Shown: piece after piece, positions 36,175 through 45,011 of the stretch
Layout of the letters: each line of letters begins with the position of its first letter
Numbering within the stretch: the first letter of the stretch is position 1
Assembly (NCBI RefSeq): GCF_008705135.1
Contig: NZ_CP023694.1
Span: forward strand, 124,001-188,000
DNA length: 64,000 nucleotides
Source: Streptomyces coeruleorubidus
Lineage (GTDB): Bacteria > Actinomycetota > Actinomycetes > Streptomycetales > Streptomycetaceae
Reading direction: 5' to 3'
The notes under the pieces: generated by a model
Seen by the model: only the letters and a program-made list of their open reading frames with translations
Database searches by the model: none
What the model was told of the DNA's origin: nothing
Translations under genes and position numbers: made by a program

Positions 36175-36864
36175 TCAGACGGTCTCGGCCGTGCGGCACT
36201 CCGGGTGGCCCCAGCCGCCGTCGTTCTTGGCGATGGACTCACCGGCCGCATAGGAGCGACCGCACTGGCAACGGCCGGGGAACTTGGCCTTGATGGTGCG
36301 CGAGGAGGCCTTCGTGGTGCGGGAGGCCGCGCCGCCGCGTGATCGGGAGCGCGGCGCCTTGGCCGGGGTGTCCGGGGCGGGCGGCGGCTCGGGGGATCCG
36401 AGGCCGCTGCCCGCGGGCTCCTGGACGGTGGCGGCCTGGCTGGCGGCGCGGTCGGCGAAGTCGTTGAGCCGGTCGCCGTCGACCTGGTGGGCGGGCACGT
36501 AGCGGAACTCGACCGAGCGGCCGTCCAGGAGCTCGTCGATGCGCACGACGAGGTCCTGGTTGGCGACCGGCTTTCCGCCGGACGTCTTCCAGCCGTTGCG
36601 CTTCCAGCCGGGCAGCCAGGTGGTGACGGCCTTCATCGCGTACTGCGAGTCCATGCGGATCTCGAGCGGCACGTCCGGGTCGGTGGCCGTCAGCAGGCGC
36701 TCCAGCGCGGTGAGTTCCGCGACATTGTTGGTGGCCTTTCCGAGCGGCCCCGCCTCCCAGCGCACCGGACTCTCGGAAGCGTCGGCGACGACCCAGGCCC
36801 AGCCCGCGGGCCCGGGATTTCCCTTCGAAGCCCCGTCACACGCGGCCACAACACGTTCACGCAT
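36175..36864 (-). CDS. Ribonuclease HI with a C-terminal Cys-rich extension
   Basis: 229 residues from the ATG at 36864 (another ATG lies 4 codons up; neither has a good ribosome site). RNase HI domain at 3-145 with the acidic set Asp10 (CDGASKGNPGPAGW), Glu50 (NNVAELTALE), Asp72 (MDSQYAM) and the Asp of LNDFADRA. A Pro/Arg-rich linker (150-190) leads to a small metal-binding-like tail with CQCGRSYAAGESI and WGHPEC. The tail may bind nucleic acid. It degrades the RNA of RNA-DNA hybrids. Confidence 0.9.
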   Translation of the reverse strand: MRERVVAACDGASKGNPGPAGWAWVVADASESPVRWEAGPLGKATNNVAELTALERLLTATDPDVPLEIRMDSQYAMKAVTTWLPGWKRNGWKTSGGKPVANQDLVVRIDELLDGRSVEFRYVPAHQVDGDRLNDFADRAASQAATVQEPAGSGLGSPEPPPAPDTPAKAPRSRSRGGAASRTTKASSRTIKAKFPGRCQCGRSYAAGESIAKNDGGWGHPECRTAETV

Positions 36865-36911
36865 GGCCCCGATCATGCCATGGCCGGGTGCGCCGTCCGG
36901 CCTCAGGCCCC

Positions 36912-37709
36912 TCAGCTCAGGTCGGTCGTCTTCGGCATCTCGCCCTCGGTCCTGGTGATGTCGATGACCGAGAAGTTGGCGCCCTGGGGGTCGCTGAGGG
37001 ACGCGAACCGGCCGAACGGGGTGTCCATGGGCCCGAACCGCAGGACGCCGCCGAGCTTGGTGGCCTTCGCGACGGCGTCGTCGCAGTCCTCGACGGCGAA
37101 GTAGACATTGATGTACGGCGGCACCTCGGGCGGGAAGTCGTCCGTCATCTTCATCCGGCCCAGCACGCTGCGCTCGCCGAGGTCGTAGATCCGGAAGTCC
37201 ATCTCCTCGTGCTCCATGTCCTTCTGCTTGTAGGAGAAGACGGCGGGGAAGAACGCGTCGGACTTCTCGGGCTCGCGGGTGAAGACCTCCGCCCATGTGT
37301 AGGCACCCGGTTCGGCCATCGTGTCGAAGCCCTCATGGGTGCCGGCCTGCCAAACGCCGAAGACGACACCGCCGGGGTCGCGGGCCAGGCACATGGTGCC
37401 GAAGTCGCCGACCTGCATCGGCTCCATCAGCACCTCGCCGCCGTGGTCACGGATCCGGGCGGCGGTGGCGACGGCGTCCCGGGCCGCGAAGTACAGGCAC
37501 CACTGCGACTGGCCCTCCTGGCCGGGCATGGGCGGGACGACGGCGGCGACCGCCTTGCCGTTCGCATAGGCCTGGGTGTAGTTGCCGAACTCCGTCGACG
37601 CCTCGGCGAAGGTCCAGCCGAGGACGTCTCCGTAGAAGCTCTTGGCCCCTTCGAGGTCGCTGAACATCGCGTCGGCCCAGCACGGGCTTCCTTCAGGTTG
37701 CACGGCCAT
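36912..37709 (-). CDS. Two-domain VOC (glyoxalase-fold) protein
   Basis: 265 residues, made of two glyoxalase/bleomycin-resistance units (about 8-125 and 135-255). First unit: WADAMFSDLEGAKSFYGDVLGW ... DPGGVVFGVWQ; second: INVYFAVEDCDDAVAKA ... DPQGANFSVID. Tandem VOC proteins of this type are common in Streptomyces and have no assigned reaction. No operon partner. Confidence 0.88.
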   Translation of the reverse strand: MAVQPEGSPCWADAMFSDLEGAKSFYGDVLGWTFAEASTEFGNYTQAYANGKAVAAVVPPMPGQEGQSQWCLYFAARDAVATAARIRDHGGEVLMEPMQVGDFGTMCLARDPGGVVFGVWQAGTHEGFDTMAEPGAYTWAEVFTREPEKSDAFFPAVFSYKQKDMEHEEMDFRIYDLGERSVLGRMKMTDDFPPEVPPYINVYFAVEDCDDAVAKATKLGGVLRFGPMDTPFGRFASLSDPQGANFSVIDITRTEGEMPKTTDLS

Positions 37710-37823
37710 GACTGCGGCCCTCTCCGAATGGGTGGATAGTCCGTTTCCTCACGCTAATCACCTGCGGACGGGCCCGCGCGCCGAACGGGTGGTTCCGTCG
37801 CAGACTGGGCGGGGGCCCTCGGT

Positions 37824-38446
37824 GTGCCGGTGCCCGCGGACGACGAACTGCTGGTGCGTGTGCGCGCCTGCGGCCTCGCGGCGCCGTACCGACGGTGGCT
37901 GCGCGTACTGCGTGCGCGGCGCGGAGCTTCTGTGCCCCGCTCCGAGTGCACGGGCTGGGAGCCGGCGGCGGTTACGCGGAGTACACGACGGTGCCGGCGG
38001 CGTTCGCCTTCCCTGCCGGACGGTGTGGCGGACGTGGACCTGGCTCCCCTGCTGTGCGCGGGCATCATCGGCCACCGGGCGCTGCGGCGAGCCGGGCTGC
38101 CGCACGGCGGACGGCTCGGGCTGTACGGCTTCGGGGGCAGCGCTCATCTGTGCGCGCAGGTGGCGCTCGCCGAGGGCACCACCGTGCACGTCATGACGCG
38201 CGGGGCGGCCGCCTGGCGGCTGGAGCTGGGCGCGGCCTCCGCGCAGGACGCGTACGCGCGGCCGCCGGAGCCGCTGGACAGCGCGATCCTGTTCGCCCCC
38301 GTGGGCGAGCTGGTTCCGGTCGCGCTGCGCGCCCTGGACCGCGGTGGTGTCCTGGCGTATCCGCTGTCGCGGGCCGTGGAGGCGCTACCGATCTGAAGGC
38401 AGGGGGGTTCGACGGGGCGGCGGTGCTGGTGAACGACTTGTCGTGA
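37824..38446 (+). pseudogene. Decayed zinc-type alcohol dehydrogenase
   Basis: Pieces of one MDR alcohol dehydrogenase appear in three frames: [26 protein letters not shown] (structural-zinc lobe, another frame); [16 protein letters not shown] (third frame); then a longer stretch [39 protein letters not shown] (cofactor loop); and a final [14 protein letters not shown]. The catalytic-zinc region is missing. At least three frame changes and two deletions make it nonfunctional. Confidence 0.8.
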
Positions 38447-38584
38447 AGCTCCATAAGTGGGCCTGACCCGCCGTCACGTCATCGGCCGCGGGCCGCGTTC
38501 CGTGGCCGACGCGTGTCTTCCCCCAAGGGTCCGGCTGTGCTTGCCTGGGGAGCCGTTTCACCGGCCCGGGGCGGGAGTTGCCGT

Positions 38585-39490
38585 ATGCGCAGACCGTGGT
38601 TCGTGGGTGTGCTGGTGGCGGGGTTGCTGCTCGGTGCGTGCGGCGATCCGTCGTCCGGGCCCGAGACTCCCCCGCCGTCCGCTCCGGAGGTGTCCGCGAC
38701 CACGCACCAGCGTGCCCCGGCCTCCTCCCCCGGCGTCCGGGCCCCCGTGAAGGCGCCCACCGTGCTGTACCTCGGGGACTCGCTCGCCATGGAGAACCAG
38801 AAGGTCCTCGGCCAGGAGCTGCGCCGGGACCTGCGGGCGAAGTACACGAGCGCCCCCTACTCGGGCACCACACTGTGCGACTACCTGGAGGGCACGGCCG
38901 AGCGGTCCCTCGTACCCGCCCGGGACAAGGCGGCCGCCCTGGTGCGGTCGCTGCGTCCGGACTTCGTGGTCTTGCAGTTCTGGGGCAACGCCTGGGACTT
39001 CACCTGGTGCATGGACAGGATCACGTACGACGGTGCGCGGGAGCGGTACTTCAAGCGATACAAAGCCGACGCGCGCAGGCTGGTCGAGCAGATCGCGACC
39101 GCCGGCGGGTCCCACCGTCCTCGGATCGTGTGGGTGCTCCAGGGACCGGATCCCATCACGCCCGACCGGGTGCGCCGGGTGAACGGACTGTACGAGCGGC
39201 TGGCCGCCACGACGGGCGGCATCGTCGCCGACGCCGGGAAAGCGGTGAGCCCGGGCGCGGACCGCTACGCCTGGACGCAGTACCTCCCGTGCACCGCCTA
39301 CGAGCGTGCCCATCCGGACTACTGCACTCAGCCGTCGCGCGGCCGGACGGCCCTGCACCGGGACGACGACTACCTGCACTTCTGCCTGGCGCCCACGACG
39401 TCCACGCCGAAGCCCTGCCCGGTCCGCTCCCCCGGCATCCTGCGCATCGCCCGGGAGATCACGAAAACCATTCGACAGTCGGCGAGTTGA
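38585..39490 (+). CDS. SGNH-hydrolase-like lipoprotein
   Basis: 301 residues from the ATG at 38585 (GGGAG 8 nt upstream). Signal peptide with lipobox LLLGAC (Cys near residue 20) and a Pro/Ser-rich tether to residue 58. Then an SGNH-like fold: VLYLGDSLAM (block I, Ser), QFWGNAWDF (block III Asn) and DDDYLHFC (Asp and His). Similar to the DltD/AlgX-like proteins that deacetylate or acylate surface polymers. Substrate unknown. The frame is open upstream but the lipobox fixes the start. Confidence 0.82.
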   Translation: MRRPWFVGVLVAGLLLGACGDPSSGPETPPPSAPEVSATTHQRAPASSPGVRAPVKAPTVLYLGDSLAMENQKVLGQELRRDLRAKYTSAPYSGTTLCDYLEGTAERSLVPARDKAAALVRSLRPDFVVLQFWGNAWDFTWCMDRITYDGARERYFKRYKADARRLVEQIATAGGSHRPRIVWVLQGPDPITPDRVRRVNGLYERLAATTGGIVADAGKAVSPGADRYAWTQYLPCTAYERAHPDYCTQPSRGRTALHRDDDYLHFCLAPTTSTPKPCPVRSPGILRIAREITKTIRQSAS

Positions 39491-39521
39491 CCGCTCGAAT
39501 GGCGGCATGTGCGCGGTGCGA

Positions 39522-40397
39522 ATGCATGAGGACGAAGTGGACATCGACGTCTCGGTCGTCGGCCGGCTGATCGCGGGACGGTTCCCGCGCTGGGCAGGGC
39601 TGCCCCTGCGGCGTCTGGAGTCCTCCGGGACGGAGAACGCCATGTTCCGCCTCGGCGCGGACAAGGTCGTACGGCTCCCCCGGCATCCCCGCGCCGTCGA
39701 GGCCATCACGCACGAACTGCGCTGGCTGCCCCGGCTGGCACCGGGGCTGCCCGCCGCCGCACCCGAGCCTCTCGGGTGGGGTGAGCCCGGCGACGACTTC
39801 CCGTGGCCCTGGGCGGTGTACGGCTGGCTGGACGGCCGCAACCCGGTGCCCGGCGCGCTGGAGCAACCCGGACTGCTCGCCGAGGACCTGGGGGCGTACG
39901 TCACGGCCCTGCGCCGGACCGACGCGGCGGAGGGCCCGGCCGGCTCCCGGGGTGTGCCTCTGGCGACGCAGGACCGCTTCGTGCGTGAGGCGCTCGCGCA
40001 GTTGGCGGGGCGGATCGACACCGCGGCGGTGACGGACCTGTGGGAGCAGGCCCTGCGCGCCCCGGAGTACACCGGACCACCGGTGTGGGCGCACGGCGAT
40101 CTGATGGCCGGGAACCTGCTGGTCAGCGGCGGCCGGCTGACCGCCGTGATCGACTACGGCACGGTGGGGGTGGGCGATCCCGCCGTCGACCTCATCAGCG
40201 CCTGGTGTCTGCTGCCCGCCGATGCGCGCGGCGTCTTCCGCGAGGCCGTGGGCGCTGACGAGGCCGAGTGGGCGCGAGGCCGGGGCTGGGCCCTGCGGAT
40301 CGCGGTCATCGCACTGCCGTACTACTGGGAGACCAATCCGCCGGTCGCGGAGAACTCGCGGCATGTGATCAGCGAGATCCTGGCCGAGTCCCGGTAG
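39522..40397 (+). CDS. Aminoglycoside phosphotransferase-family kinase
   Basis: 291 residues from the ATG at 39522 (another ATG 5 codons up). N-lobe with LESSGTENAMFRLGADKVVRLPR, catalytic loop VWAHGDLMAGNLL (Asp, Asn) and metal motif AVIDYGTVGVGDPAVDL. Family members phosphorylate antibiotics, homoserine, choline or sugars; this subgroup is common in Streptomyces and is not proof of aminoglycoside resistance. A small hairpin overlaps its stop. Confidence 0.85.
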   Translation: MHEDEVDIDVSVVGRLIAGRFPRWAGLPLRRLESSGTENAMFRLGADKVVRLPRHPRAVEAITHELRWLPRLAPGLPAAAPEPLGWGEPGDDFPWPWAVYGWLDGRNPVPGALEQPGLLAEDLGAYVTALRRTDAAEGPAGSRGVPLATQDRFVREALAQLAGRIDTAAVTDLWEQALRAPEYTGPPVWAHGDLMAGNLLVSGGRLTAVIDYGTVGVGDPAVDLISAWCLLPADARGVFREAVGADEAEWARGRGWALRIAVIALPYYWETNPPVAENSRHVISEILAESR

Positions 40398-40417
40398 GGG
40401 CAGGGATTCCCGCCCCT
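40396..40417 (+). terminator. Hairpin at the end of the phosphotransferase gene
   Basis: AGGGGC ... GCCCCT arms extended inside by GGGA/TCCC with a single-base bulge. It lies between convergent genes. Confidence 0.55.
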
Positions 40418-40431
40418 GTCCGGGGGGCGCG

Positions 40432-40914
40432 TCACTCTTCGGCGTACGCCTTCTCCAGGGTCGCGATGTCGAACTTGCTCATCGCCATGAACGCCTCGGT
40501 CACCCGGGCCGCCTTCGCCGGGTCCGGGTCGGTGATCATGTCGTCGAGCCGGTCGGGGACGACCTGCCAGGACACGCCGTACCGGTCCTTGAGCCAGCCG
40601 CACGGGCCGGGCTCGCCGCCGTTCTCGGTGAGCCTGGCCCAGTAGTAGTCGATCTCCTCCTGGTTCTCGCAGGTGATCACGAAGGAGACCGCCTCGGTGA
40701 ACTTGAACTGGGGGCCGCCGTTGAGTCCGAGGAACTTGTGGCCGTTGGCCGTGAACTCGACGGTCATCACGCCACCGGCGGGCTGGGGCGCTCCCTCGGG
40801 GTAGCGGGCGATCTTTCCGACGCTGGAGTTCTTGAAGACCGAGACGTAGAAGTGGGCGGCCTCCTCGGCCTGGCCGTCGAACCAGAGACACGTGGTGAAA
40901 CCGTCGGATGCCAT
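40432..40914 (-). CDS. VOC-family PhnB-like protein
   Basis: 160 residues from an ATG behind AGGAGGT. TTCLWFDGQAEEAAHFYVSV, VMTVEFTANGHKFLGLNGG and GWLKDRYGVSWQVVP are the signature of the PhnB/3-demethylubiquinone-methyltransferase-like VOC group. Reaction unknown. It is divergent from the clpP pair. Confidence 0.9.
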   Translation of the reverse strand: MASDGFTTCLWFDGQAEEAAHFYVSVFKNSSVGKIARYPEGAPQPAGGVMTVEFTANGHKFLGLNGGPQFKFTEAVSFVITCENQEEIDYYWARLTENGGEPGPCGWLKDRYGVSWQVVPDRLDDMITDPDPAKAARVTEAFMAMSKFDIATLEKAYAEE

Positions 40915-41255
40915 GAGTACCTCCTGGGGCGGTGGATCGCTGTCATCTGTGTCGACCGGTCCGCGCGGGGAAACTCATCGGCCGGGCGGGTGATCATTTC
41001 GCCGGGGCGGCGTCACGGCCCGCGGCGGGCGCTTCGCGGCGATGGAGGGGCCCGACCCGCTGGTCGGTGATGTGCGGGCGTTCTTCCGGGAGTTGCGCGA
41101 GAGGAGCTGGGACCGGCCGTACGCGGGGCGCTCTGCCGGGAGCGGATCTGCCGAGGGCAGAGAAACGGTCTGCGGGCATCGTCCGAGGTCAAGAGTGGAG
41201 TCGACGGCACATCCGCGGTACGTCCGCGACCCTTCTGCCACGACGAGGAGAACCG
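40915..41255. other. Intergenic region between the PhnB-like gene and clpP3
   Basis: 341 bp. The right part holds the PopR box. The middle contains a short coding-like stretch ([20 protein letters not shown], from 41042) that could be a gene relic, but it has no ribosome site and I cannot place it. Confidence 0.45.
41147..41161 (+). promoter_or_regulatory. PopR operator TCTGCC-GAG-GGCAGA
   Basis: It fits exactly the TCTGCC-N3-GGCAGA palindrome described for PopR at the clpP3-clpP4 promoter of Streptomyces lividans. A half-site TCTGCC lies at 41132-41137. It is about 95 bp before the clpP3 ATG. Confidence 0.92.
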
Positions 41256-41897
41256 ATGGCTCCCTTCACGACACTCGCCCCGCGGGCGGAGGAGGGCGAC
41301 ACCCCTCCGACCCGGTTCGACGACCATCTGGCCGCCCAGCTGCTCGCGCAGCGCATCGTGCTGCTGGGCACGCAGGTGGACGAGGTCTCCGCGAACCGGG
41401 TCTGCGCCCAGTTGCTGATCCTGTCCGCGGAGGACCCGCGCACCGACATCAGCCTGTACATCAACAGCCCCGGCGGCTCGGTGCACGCGGGCCTGGCCAT
41501 CTACGACACGATGCGGCTGATCCCCAACGACGTCTCCACCCTGGCCATGGGCTTCGCCGCCAGCATGGGCCAGTTCCTGCTCTGCGTCGGCGCCCCTGGC
41601 AAGCGCTATTCCCTGCCGAACGCGCGCGTCATGATGCACCAGCCGTCGGGGGGCATCGGCGGCACCACCGCCGACATCGAGATCCAGGCGGAGAACCTGG
41701 AGTTCACCAAGCGGACCATCGAGCGGATCACCGCCGAGCACACCGGACAGACCCCGGAGACCATCTCCCGGGACGGCGACCGGGACCGCTGGTTCACGGC
41801 CGAGGAGGCCAGGGAGTACGGCATGGTGGACCGGGTTCTGGAGTCCCTCGCGGACATCCGCCCGGCGGCCACCCGGCGCAGGATGGGGCTTCAGTGA
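41256..41897 (+). CDS. clpP3: ATP-dependent Clp protease proteolytic subunit ClpP3
   Basis: 213 residues with a GAGGAG site. Complete Ser-His-Asp triad: Ser103 in GFAASMGQ, His128 in MMHQPSGG and Asp177 in DRDRWF. The [10 protein letters not shown] and IYDTM helix contacts are present. It forms the barrel protease that degrades unfolded or tagged proteins fed by Clp ATPases. The stop overlaps the clpP4 start (TGATG), so the two subunits are translated together, probably into one mixed 14-mer. Naming as P3 rests on gene order and the PopR context. Confidence 0.93.
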   Translation: MAPFTTLAPRAEEGDTPPTRFDDHLAAQLLAQRIVLLGTQVDEVSANRVCAQLLILSAEDPRTDISLYINSPGGSVHAGLAIYDTMRLIPNDVSTLAMGFAASMGQFLLCVGAPGKRYSLPNARVMMHQPSGGIGGTTADIEIQAENLEFTKRTIERITAEHTGQTPETISRDGDRDRWFTAEEAREYGMVDRVLESLADIRPAATRRRMGLQ

Positions 41898-42499
41898 TGG
41901 GTACGTACACGATTCCGAACGTCGTCGAGCGCACCCCGCAGGGCGAGCGGTCCTACGACGTGTTCAGCCGGCTGCTGTCCGAGCGGATCATCTTCCTCGG
42001 CACCGAGATCGACGACGGCGTCGCCAACGTCGTCATCGCGCAACTGCTCCATCTGGAGTCGTCGTCACCGGAGAGCGAGATCTCGATCTACCTCAACTCC
42101 CCCGGCGGCTCGTTCACTTCACTCATGGCCATCTACGACACCATGACGTACGTGCAGGCGCCGATCTCGACGTTCTGCGTCGGGCAGGCGGCCTCCACGG
42201 CGGCGGTGCTGCTGGCCGGCGGGGATGCCGGGCGGCGGTTCGTGCTGGAGCACGCGCGCGTGCTGCTGGGGCAGCCGGCCACGGGCGGAGCGCGCGGTGC
42301 GGCGTCCGACCTGTCGCTCCAGGCCAAGGAGATGGTGCGGATCCGCTCGCAGGTGGAGGAGGTGCTGTCCCGGCACACCCACCACGACGTGGCGACCCTG
42401 CGGGCCGACATGGACCGCGACAAGGTGTTCACCGCGCAGGAGGCGGTGGGCTACGGACTGGCCGACGAGGTGCTCAGCCGGCGCCCCGTGCGGGTCTGA
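41897..42499 (+). CDS. clpP4: Clp protease subunit ClpP4, catalytic His apparently absent
   Basis: 200 residues, translationally coupled to clpP3. The fold motifs are kept ([30 protein letters not shown] with Ser100; MDRDKVFTA with Asp175). The segment matching the active-site histidine reads [12 protein letters not shown], against [11 protein letters not shown] in ClpP3, which puts Gly125 where His is expected. His119 lies six residues earlier and might not substitute. This subunit could therefore be inactive or rely on the partner ring. An alignment across Streptomyces ClpP4 would show whether this is general. Confidence 0.9.
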   Translation: MGTYTIPNVVERTPQGERSYDVFSRLLSERIIFLGTEIDDGVANVVIAQLLHLESSSPESEISIYLNSPGGSFTSLMAIYDTMTYVQAPISTFCVGQAASTAAVLLAGGDAGRRFVLEHARVLLGQPATGGARGAASDLSLQAKEMVRIRSQVEEVLSRHTHHDVATLRADMDRDKVFTAQEAVGYGLADEVLSRRPVRV

Positions 42500-42520
42500 G
42501 GCGCCGGCCGGCCCACGGGC

Positions 42521-42952
42521 TCAGGCGGCCATGCACAGTCCCTCGGACGACGAGGGGGACGACACAGTACGGCGGCCGCCGCCCGAGTACCGCGAGGTGA
42601 CGCGGATCAGTTCGCCCTGCGCCCTCGACAGCAGGTCGCCGAGGCTCAGTCCGAGGGCGTGGGCGGCGGCCGCGAGGACCTCCGAGGAGGCTTCCTTGCG
42701 GCCGCGCTCCACCTCCGAGAGGTACGGCATGGAGATCCGTGCCTCGTCCGCGACGTCCTTCAAGGTCCGCTCCTGCGCGAGGCGTTCCCGCCGCAGGACG
42801 TCACCGACCAGGTCACGCCACAAGGGCTCCTTCACGGCGGGAGCCGGTGGCCCCTGGCGTGGCGGAGCGGTGGCCGGACGGGCGGCCTGGGGGCGCGCGC
42901 CGGGCGGGCGAAGGGGGATGACGCGGGCTTCGTTCGGCACGTGGTTGCTCAC
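42521..42952 (-). CDS. popR: PopR-type transcriptional activator of clpP3-clpP4
   Basis: 143 residues. A disordered Pro-rich N-terminus (1-40) is followed by an XRE/Cro-type HTH (48-110): LKDVADEARISMPYLSEVER and AAAHALGLSLGDLL, as in the ClgR/PopR family. The protein ends CMAA; two terminal alanines are needed for degradation of PopR by ClpP1P2 in S. lividans. When ClpP1P2 fails, PopR would build up and turn on clpP3-clpP4 via the box at 41147-41161. It is convergent with clpP4. Confidence 0.88.
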   Translation of the reverse strand: MSNHVPNEARVIPLRPPGARPQAARPATAPPRQGPPAPAVKEPLWRDLVGDVLRRERLAQERTLKDVADEARISMPYLSEVERGRKEASSEVLAAAAHALGLSLGDLLSRAQGELIRVTSRYSGGGRRTVSSPSSSEGLCMAA

Positions 42953-43133
42953 TTCTCCAGCCTAGGAGGCGTGGTCGTCAGGGGAAGGGGCAGGCATTCC
43001 GCCCTGGGTGGAATCGCCGAACGGGACGGCGGGCAGGCGGCGTTGGGAGATCCTGACTCCGCTGCACCAGGGGTGCTCGACCGCCCCGGCCGCCGCACGC
43101 CACCGAATTTTCCGCGGTTCGGCGGATCGCCGG

Positions 43134-43158
43134 GCATGTGCAGCGGATAACCGGGTAC
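43134..43158 (+). promoter_or_regulatory. Candidate SigB-type promoter upstream of the sigma-factor gene
   Basis: GGGTAC (43153-43158) with GCAT 15 bp upstream fits the GNNT-N14-16-GGGTAY consensus of Streptomyces SigB-type promoters and suggests autoregulation. It lies about 25 bp before the first start codon. Confidence 0.5.
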
Positions 43159-43183
43159 CCGCCACCCGGAGGGACCTAGGCAG

Positions 43184-44101
43184 ATGTCCGCCCCGACGCT
43201 CATGGGAGAGGTAATGGAGACCGCCGTGATCCGGTCGCAGGCACAGGTCGTCGAAGAGAACGCGGAGGCCGGCACGGGTGACGGAGCACTGCCGGGAGTT
43301 GTGGACCCGCGGTCCGTGGCCCCGCGGGACGCCAGGCAGTTGTCCCGCCAGTTCTTCCAGCGCCTGACGGAACTCGAAGAGGGCACGCACGAGTACCAGT
43401 ACGCGCGCAACACGCTGATCGAGATGAACATGTCGCTCGTGCGGTTCGCGGCCGGCCGGTTCCGTGGCCGCGGCGACGACATGGAGGACATCGTCCAGAC
43501 CGGCATGATCGGCCTGATCAAGGCCATCGACCGGTTCGAGCTGTCGCGCGAGGTCGAGTTCACCTCCTTCGCGCTGCCGTACATCGTCGGCGAGATCAAG
43601 CGGTTCTTCCGGGACACGACGTGGGCGGTGCACGTGCCGCGGCGGCTTCAGGAACTGCGCGTGGAGCTGGCCAAGGCCCGCGAGGAACTCGCCAGCCGGC
43701 TGGACCGCGAGCCCACCGTCACCGAGCTGGCCACGCTGATGAACATCTCCGAGAAGGAGGTCGTCGAGGGCCAGATCGCCGCGAACGGGTACAACTCGTC
43801 GTCGCTGGACGCCGCGCTCACCGGCGACGGCCCGGAGGGCGGCGAAGCGGTCCTGGCCGACTTCATCGGCGTGGAGGAGGACGGGCTGCGGCTCGTCGAG
43901 GACTTCCACTCGCTCGCCCCGCTGATGGCGGAGCTCAGCGAGCGCGACCGGCAGATCCTCCACATGCGGTTCGTGGAGGAGGCCACCCAGGCGGAGATCG
44001 GGGAGCGGCTGGGCTGCTCGCAGATGCACGTCTCCCGCCTGATCAAGCGGATCATCACGCGACTGCGCGAGGGCATGCTGGGCGAGCTGGGCTGCGCCTG
44101 A
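43184..44101 (+). CDS. SigB/SigF-family alternative RNA polymerase sigma factor
   Basis: 305 residues from the ATG at 43184; an ATG at 43214 right after GGGAGAGG is a serious alternative. Region 2 spans about 80-150 (GDDMEDIVQTGMIGLIKAID, FTSFALPYIVGEIKRFFRD), region 3 about 165-215 and region 4 about 250-300 (LSERDRQILHMRFVEEATQ, GCSQMHVSRLI). The family responds to osmotic and oxidative stress and to development. An RsbW-type kinase gene lies convergently 120 bp away and could be its anti-sigma factor. Confidence 0.92.
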   Translation: MSAPTLMGEVMETAVIRSQAQVVEENAEAGTGDGALPGVVDPRSVAPRDARQLSRQFFQRLTELEEGTHEYQYARNTLIEMNMSLVRFAAGRFRGRGDDMEDIVQTGMIGLIKAIDRFELSREVEFTSFALPYIVGEIKRFFRDTTWAVHVPRRLQELRVELAKAREELASRLDREPTVTELATLMNISEKEVVEGQIAANGYNSSSLDAALTGDGPEGGEAVLADFIGVEEDGLRLVEDFHSLAPLMAELSERDRQILHMRFVEEATQAEIGERLGCSQMHVSRLIKRIITRLREGMLGELGCA

Positions 44102-44117
44102 CGCGGCCGGCGGACCA

Positions 44118-44158
44118 GCGGGTGCCGTCCCCACACGCGGGAGTGGGACGGCACCCGC
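44118..44158. terminator. Bidirectional terminator between the sigma factor and the RsbW-type gene
   Basis: Perfect 14-bp arms, GCGGGTGCCGTCCC and its complement, around a 13-nt loop. It is centred between two convergent stops. Confidence 0.85.
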
Positions 44159-44219
44159 CACCGTGCCGGCTCCGGGATTCGGGGGGCTCCGGGCGCTTCA
44201 AGCGGCGTCGATGGACGGC

Positions 44220-44684
44220 TCAGTCATCGGTTTCGTCGGTGAGCGGCAGCACGGCGCGTACCCGTTTGCCCACCGGCACCCGCTCCACGCTGACCTGCTC
44301 CGCGAGCGCGTGGACGATCTCCAGGCCGTGCCGCCCGACGCGCTCGGGGTTGCGCGGGAAGATGCGGGGCAGTGCGGAGCTGCTGTCGTAGACCGACACC
44401 GTCACCGCGGTGTCCGTGCCGACGAGCTCCAGGATGTACGGCCCGTTGCTGTGCCGGTCCGCGTTGGTGACGAGCTCGCTCACGACGAGCTGCACCGCGC
44501 CGTCGGTCCGGTCGTCGATGGGCGCGCACCACTCGGTCCTGAGCTGGTCGAGGAAGAGCGCGGCGAAGGACCGCGCCTCGGCGATGCAGCCCTGCTCGCC
44601 GGTGTAGTGTGCCGCCCGCCTCAGCGGTTCCACGGGCACGTCGAAACCAGTCGGTATCACTGCCCCGTCCAGGTGGTCGATCAT
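44220..44684 (-). CDS. RsbW-like ATP-binding protein (anti-sigma kinase type)
   Basis: 154 residues from the ATG at 44684. It is a stand-alone HATPase_c_2 domain: QLVVSELVTNADRHSNGP (N box) and RVGRHGLEIVHALAEQV (G box, somewhat degenerate). Streptomyces have many such proteins; some bind SigB-like factors. Being next to a SigB-type gene makes a partner role likely but unproven. Confidence 0.85.
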   Translation of the reverse strand: MIDHLDGAVIPTGFDVPVEPLRRAAHYTGEQGCIAEARSFAALFLDQLRTEWCAPIDDRTDGAVQLVVSELVTNADRHSNGPYILELVGTDTAVTVSVYDSSSALPRIFPRNPERVGRHGLEIVHALAEQVSVERVPVGKRVRAVLPLTDETDD

Positions 44685-44870
44685 ACGTTTCTCTCTGGGA
44701 AGCCGGACTGGCCGGACGCTCTGCACAGTGCTCGTACCCCGAGCCGGGCTTCACAGTCCTGACAGGCCTTCGGCCCGTCCGGTGCCCTGGGCATTGTCCC
44801 CCGTCCGCGGGGCACCCGGTAGGAATCGGGACCGGCCGAGGGCGGCCGGTCCGATCGCCGGAGGTGCGCG

Positions 44871-45011
44871 GTGGTCTGGTGGATGTGGCTGGTCGTGGTG
44901 GTCGCGGCGCTCGCCGCCGTCACCGTGGTGACGCTCGCCGTGCAGGCCGGCCGGCGCTCGGGGACGGTCATCGCGGTGCGGCGCCGGCCCGGCGGGAAGG
45001 GCGAGCGATGA
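44871..45011 (+). CDS. Small single-pass membrane protein
   Basis: 46 residues from a GTG with GGAGG 6 nt upstream. A hydrophobic segment (about residues 3-25: WWMWLVVVVAALAAVTVVTL) is followed by a basic tail (RRSGTVIAVRRRPGGKGER). Its TGA overlaps the ATG of the next gene (ATGA), so it is the first member of a tightly coupled three-gene operon with two PRC-barrel proteins. Confidence 0.6.
   Translation: MVWWMWLVVVVAALAAVTVVTLAVQAGRRSGTVIAVRRRPGGKGER

Noticed and set aside
39522..40397. Aminoglycoside resistance gene
   Set aside because: The kinase fold is shared by many non-resistance enzymes; nothing specific to aminoglycoside binding can be seen.
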